From a bacterium (lineage in GTDB: Bacteria; Patescibacteriota; Microgenomatia; JAUYPR01), in assembly GCA_030695785.1 (NCBI GenBank), contig JAUYPR010000056.1, positions 1-14,247 on the forward strand: DNA of 14,247 nt, written 5' to 3'. The notes under the pieces are model-generated. The model did no database searches, was not told the origin of the DNA, and saw nothing but the letters and a program-made list of their open reading frames with translations. How positions within the stretch are numbered: position 1 is the stretch's first letter; every line of letters begins with the position of its first letter. The position numbers were made by a program, and so were the translations under genes. Of the stretch, positions 12,439 to 14,247 are shown piece by piece.

Positions 12439-12467
12439 AGCCTAGCGGAGGATCGAATGGATGTCAA
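12439..12467 (-). promoter_or_regulatory. Promoter for the small membrane gene pair
   Basis: TTGACA (12467-12462), a 17-bp spacer and TAGGCT (12444-12439). The -10 box ends 7 nt before GTG 12431. The spacer is the complement of the GGAGGA Shine-Dalgarno of the divergent LamG gene, so the two 5' regions physically overlap. Confidence 0.5.
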
Positions 12468-14247
12468 TCGGCTGGGGGAACTGCGGGGAATCACCCAGGT
12501 CGACTTGGTGTTTAGCTCTCAACAGGGGAAAACCGAAGGCATTAAAATCGCCGGGAGCCACCAGGATTTAGGGGTCAACCCTAAATCCTGGGGAGGAGCG
12601 GGACTGCTGGCGTGGGAGAGCGGGAACCGGGTTGCCGCCCAAGTGAACATGGCAGCGTTGCCGCCTTCCCTCCAGGGCACCAGGATTCAGGAGCAGCTCT
12701 TGCGATCTGGGGAGATACGACCTATACGCCTTATAGGACATATACGCCCTATGTTTGAACGGATGGTGGGGGCAGCGACTGCCTACGCCAATACTGGCCT
12801 TTTAGGGAACGACATACCCAGTGTTGCCGCGCTTTGGGTGGTGTCTGACCGGGCAACAAATCGGTTTCGTTGGTCGAGGAAACTCAAGAAATTCCTTGGC
12901 AACCACAAGAAACTGACCTTCTTTTTTATCCTTTGTATTATTTTGATTGTGTTGTTCTTTGCCATCTTCGCCCTCAAGGGAAACCTTGTTCAAGAAGCCC
13001 AAGCCGCGTTTTGGTGGGATGAAGACTATCAATTCCGCAAGCCCATTTTCGTCTCCAATAACTCCAGCGTGAACCACGTGCGCAAAGAGGTGCTCGTCAA
13101 GACGCTGGATACCTCCACGTTGGTCAGTACCGGCAAAATGCAATCTGACTGCGATGATTTGCGCTTTGTGGATGACCGCGGGCTCGTATTCGACCATTGG
13201 ATCTCCACTGGCTGCAATACCACCTCCACGAATGTCTGGATGATGATGGACCAAATTCCGGTCGGTGCGTCAAATGTCTACGCTTACTACGGCAATTCAA
13301 GCATCACCAACGCCGAAAAACGCCACGAATTCCAATTCGAAGACGGCTTGGTCGGGTATTGGAAATTGGATGAATCAGGTTCAGCACTCAGTGCGAAGGA
13401 TTATTCAGAAGGTGGAAATAACGGTGGAGCTAGGAATTGGACATCAACGAACTGGACAACTGGTCAAATCAGTAATGCAGGAGCGTTGAACGGGACAAAT
13501 GAATACATTGAGGTGCCAAACAATAATTCTTTCAACGTATCAAGCTTGACTATGAGTGCGTGGATACGTGTCGCCGCTTTTCCATCCACCGGTGAATATC
13601 CGTCTATTATCTCGAGACATAATGGTGGACCAACGAATGCTGGATACACGCTCCAAATATCTGGAACATCCGGCGAAGCGCAGAAGATACGCGTTGCAAT
13701 TGGGGATGGCGATTTTCAAGCAGCAGTATCGAGCACCAATGTAGCCGCAAATGTATGGTATCACGTTGCTGGGACATTTGATGGAACAACAATGACGATT
13801 TTCGTCAATGGCGTATCGGAGAATACAGCGACAAACGGCCTTACAAACTACAGTAACGTTTTGCAAGTTGGCTATAGTCCAGGGAATATTTCTGGAGACG
13901 ACTACTTCAACGGCCTCATCGACGACGTTAAAATTTACAACCGCGCGCTTTCCGCCAACGAAATCGCCTCAGACTACACCCGCTCCACCGACGCCCTTCA
14001 GCGCGTTGCCTCACAAGTTTCCACCACGATTTCTTCCACCGAAGAAAAAGGGCCGGGGCCGTTTGCCTACTACCCATTTGACGAAGGAAGCTATAACGTC
14101 GCCTACGACGCAACCACAAATAATAATGACGCCACCCGCGGCGGCGTCTCGAGTATTAGTGCCAACATGCCCACCTGGTTTGCAAACGGCAAGTTCAACT
14201 GGTCCCTCAATTTCGACGGCACAAACGACCATGTAGACGCGGTTGAC
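12457..14247 (+). CDS. DUF2341 and LamG-domain surface protein (3' end beyond window)
   Basis: The frame is open for 597 codons to the window edge. Layout: residues 1-148, a probable cytoplasmic part without recognisable domain; 153-173, a membrane helix (LTFFFILCIILIVLFFAIFA) after a basic run (RWSRKLKK); about 184-288, DUF2341 (FWWDEDYQFRKPIFV, VYAYYGNSS); about 294-509, a LamG-like jelly roll (LVGYWKLDESG, ALNGTNEYIEVPN, SAWIRV, WYHVAGTFDGTTMTIFVNG, FNGLIDDVKIYNRALS); and from about 526 a second LamG copy (FAYYPFDEGS ... LNFDGTNDHVDAVD). Large CPR surface proteins with this layout are thought to bind glycans or host surfaces. ATG 12457 has GGAGGA 4 nt upstream. The frame stays open further 5', but only antisense to the small membrane genes. 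The N-terminal part contains R5, R4 and T3 repeats in frame, so a later start (for example Met at 12751) is possible. Confidence 0.85.
   Translation, partial: MDVNRLGELRGITQVDLVFSSQQGKTEGIKIAGSHQDLGVNPKSWGGAGLLAWESGNRVAAQVNMAALPPSLQGTRIQEQLLRSGEIRPIRLIGHIRPMFERMVGAATAYANTGLLGNDIPSVAALWVVSDRATNRFRWSRKLKKFLGNHKKLTFFFILCIILIVLFFAIFALKGNLVQEAQAAFWWDEDYQFRKPIFVSNNSSVNHVRKEVLVKTLDTSTLVSTGKMQSDCDDLRFVDDRGLVFDHWISTGCNTTSTNVWMMMDQIPVGASNVYAYYGNSSITNAEKRHEFQFEDGLVGYWKLDESGSALSAKDYSEGGNNGGARNWTSTNWTTGQISNAGALNGTNEYIEVPNNNSFNVSSLTMSAWIRVAAFPSTGEYPSIISRHNGGPTNAGYTLQISGTSGEAQKIRVAIGDGDFQAAVSSTNVAANVWYHVAGTFDGTTMTIFVNGVSENTATNGLTNYSNVLQVGYSPGNISGDDYFNGLIDDVKIYNRALSANEIASDYTRSTDALQRVASQVSTTISSTEEKGPGPFAYYPFDEGSYNVAYDATTNNNDATRGGVSSISANMPTWFANGKFNWSLNFDGTNDHVDAVD
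12559..12595 (+). repeat. REP-like hairpin R5, in frame near the start of the LamG gene
   Basis: It begins CACCAGGAT and ends TGGGGAG like R4 and R1, but the inner part is replaced by a perfect 13-bp stem (12561-12573 with 12579-12591, loop GTCAA). It encodes SHQDLGVNPKSWGG. Confidence 0.75.
12678..12714 (+). repeat. REP-like hairpin R4, in frame in the LamG gene
   Basis: CACCAGGAT-T-CAGGAGC-A-GCTCTTG-CG-ATCTGGGGAG. The outer ends match R1 nearly base for base, while the inner stem has a different but still pairing sequence (one G-T pair). It encodes GTRIQEQLLRSGE. Confidence 0.78.
12714..12752 (+). repeat. 9-nt periodic array T3, in frame in the LamG gene
   Basis: CCTATACGC-CTTATAGGA-CATATACGC-CCTATG directly follows R4 and is read as IRPIRLIGHIRPM. 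It is a relative of T1 and T2. R4 and T3 together form a composite insert of about 75 bp. Confidence 0.78.

Noticed and set aside
12100..12456. Upstream extension of the LamG protein frame
   Set aside because: The frame is open, but it is antisense to two small membrane genes joined by an ATGA overlap with a Shine-Dalgarno, and the extension does not look like protein sequence; the GGAGGA before ATG 12457 decides the start.

Overview
The window looks like a piece of a Candidatus Patescibacteria (CPR) genome. This is inferred from the gene content: a membrane PEGA/beta-propeller protein, a DUF2341 plus LamG surface protein, a four-helix-bundle protein with a suffix domain, an NDK with an extra loop, very compact divergent gene pairs, and many families of short interspersed repeats that run into genes. 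The exact lineage cannot be fixed from the sequence alone.

Layout. 1-2453 (minus) is a three-gene cluster: a membrane-anchored degenerate metallophosphoesterase, an M16 zinc peptidase and a nucleoside diphosphate kinase cut by the window edge. It diverges, from a 16-bp perfect palindrome, from a plus-strand set: polysaccharide deacetylase (2476-3387), GT39/ArnT-like membrane glycosyltransferase (3433-5322) and a REP-associated Y1 transposase, RAYT (5335-5991). REP-like hairpins sit before the glycosyltransferase and on both sides of the RAYT. Two minus-strand tRNAs follow, Pro(CGG) upstream of Arg(CCT). Next come a minus-strand PEGA/propeller protein diverging from mreB (7507-8583), a GT4 glycosyltransferase (8680-10020), a convergent, 24-bp overlapping WecG/TagA glycosyltransferase, a four-helix-bundle protein, an unknown polytopic membrane protein, a pair of very small membrane protein genes (one of 46 codons), and a long open frame running off the right edge (DUF2341 and LamG surface protein).

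Functionally the region is mostly about the cell envelope: glycan trimming (deacetylase), glycan transfer (GT39, GT4, WecG), cell shape (MreB), surface display (LamG protein) and membrane proteins of unknown role.

The most striking property is the repeat load. At least eight different short repeat types occur in 14 kb, several as multiple copies: REP-like hairpins tied to the RAYT, 15-bp hairpins, a 38-bp exact inverted pair, 9-nt periodic and 7-nt periodic arrays, and a GTCGAAGG-type element. Many copies lie inside reading frames and are translated as low-similarity inserts without breaking the frame. A second pattern is the placement of -10-like boxes only 6-7 nt before GTG/ATG starts, suggesting leaderless mRNAs, including one exactly symmetrical bidirectional case.
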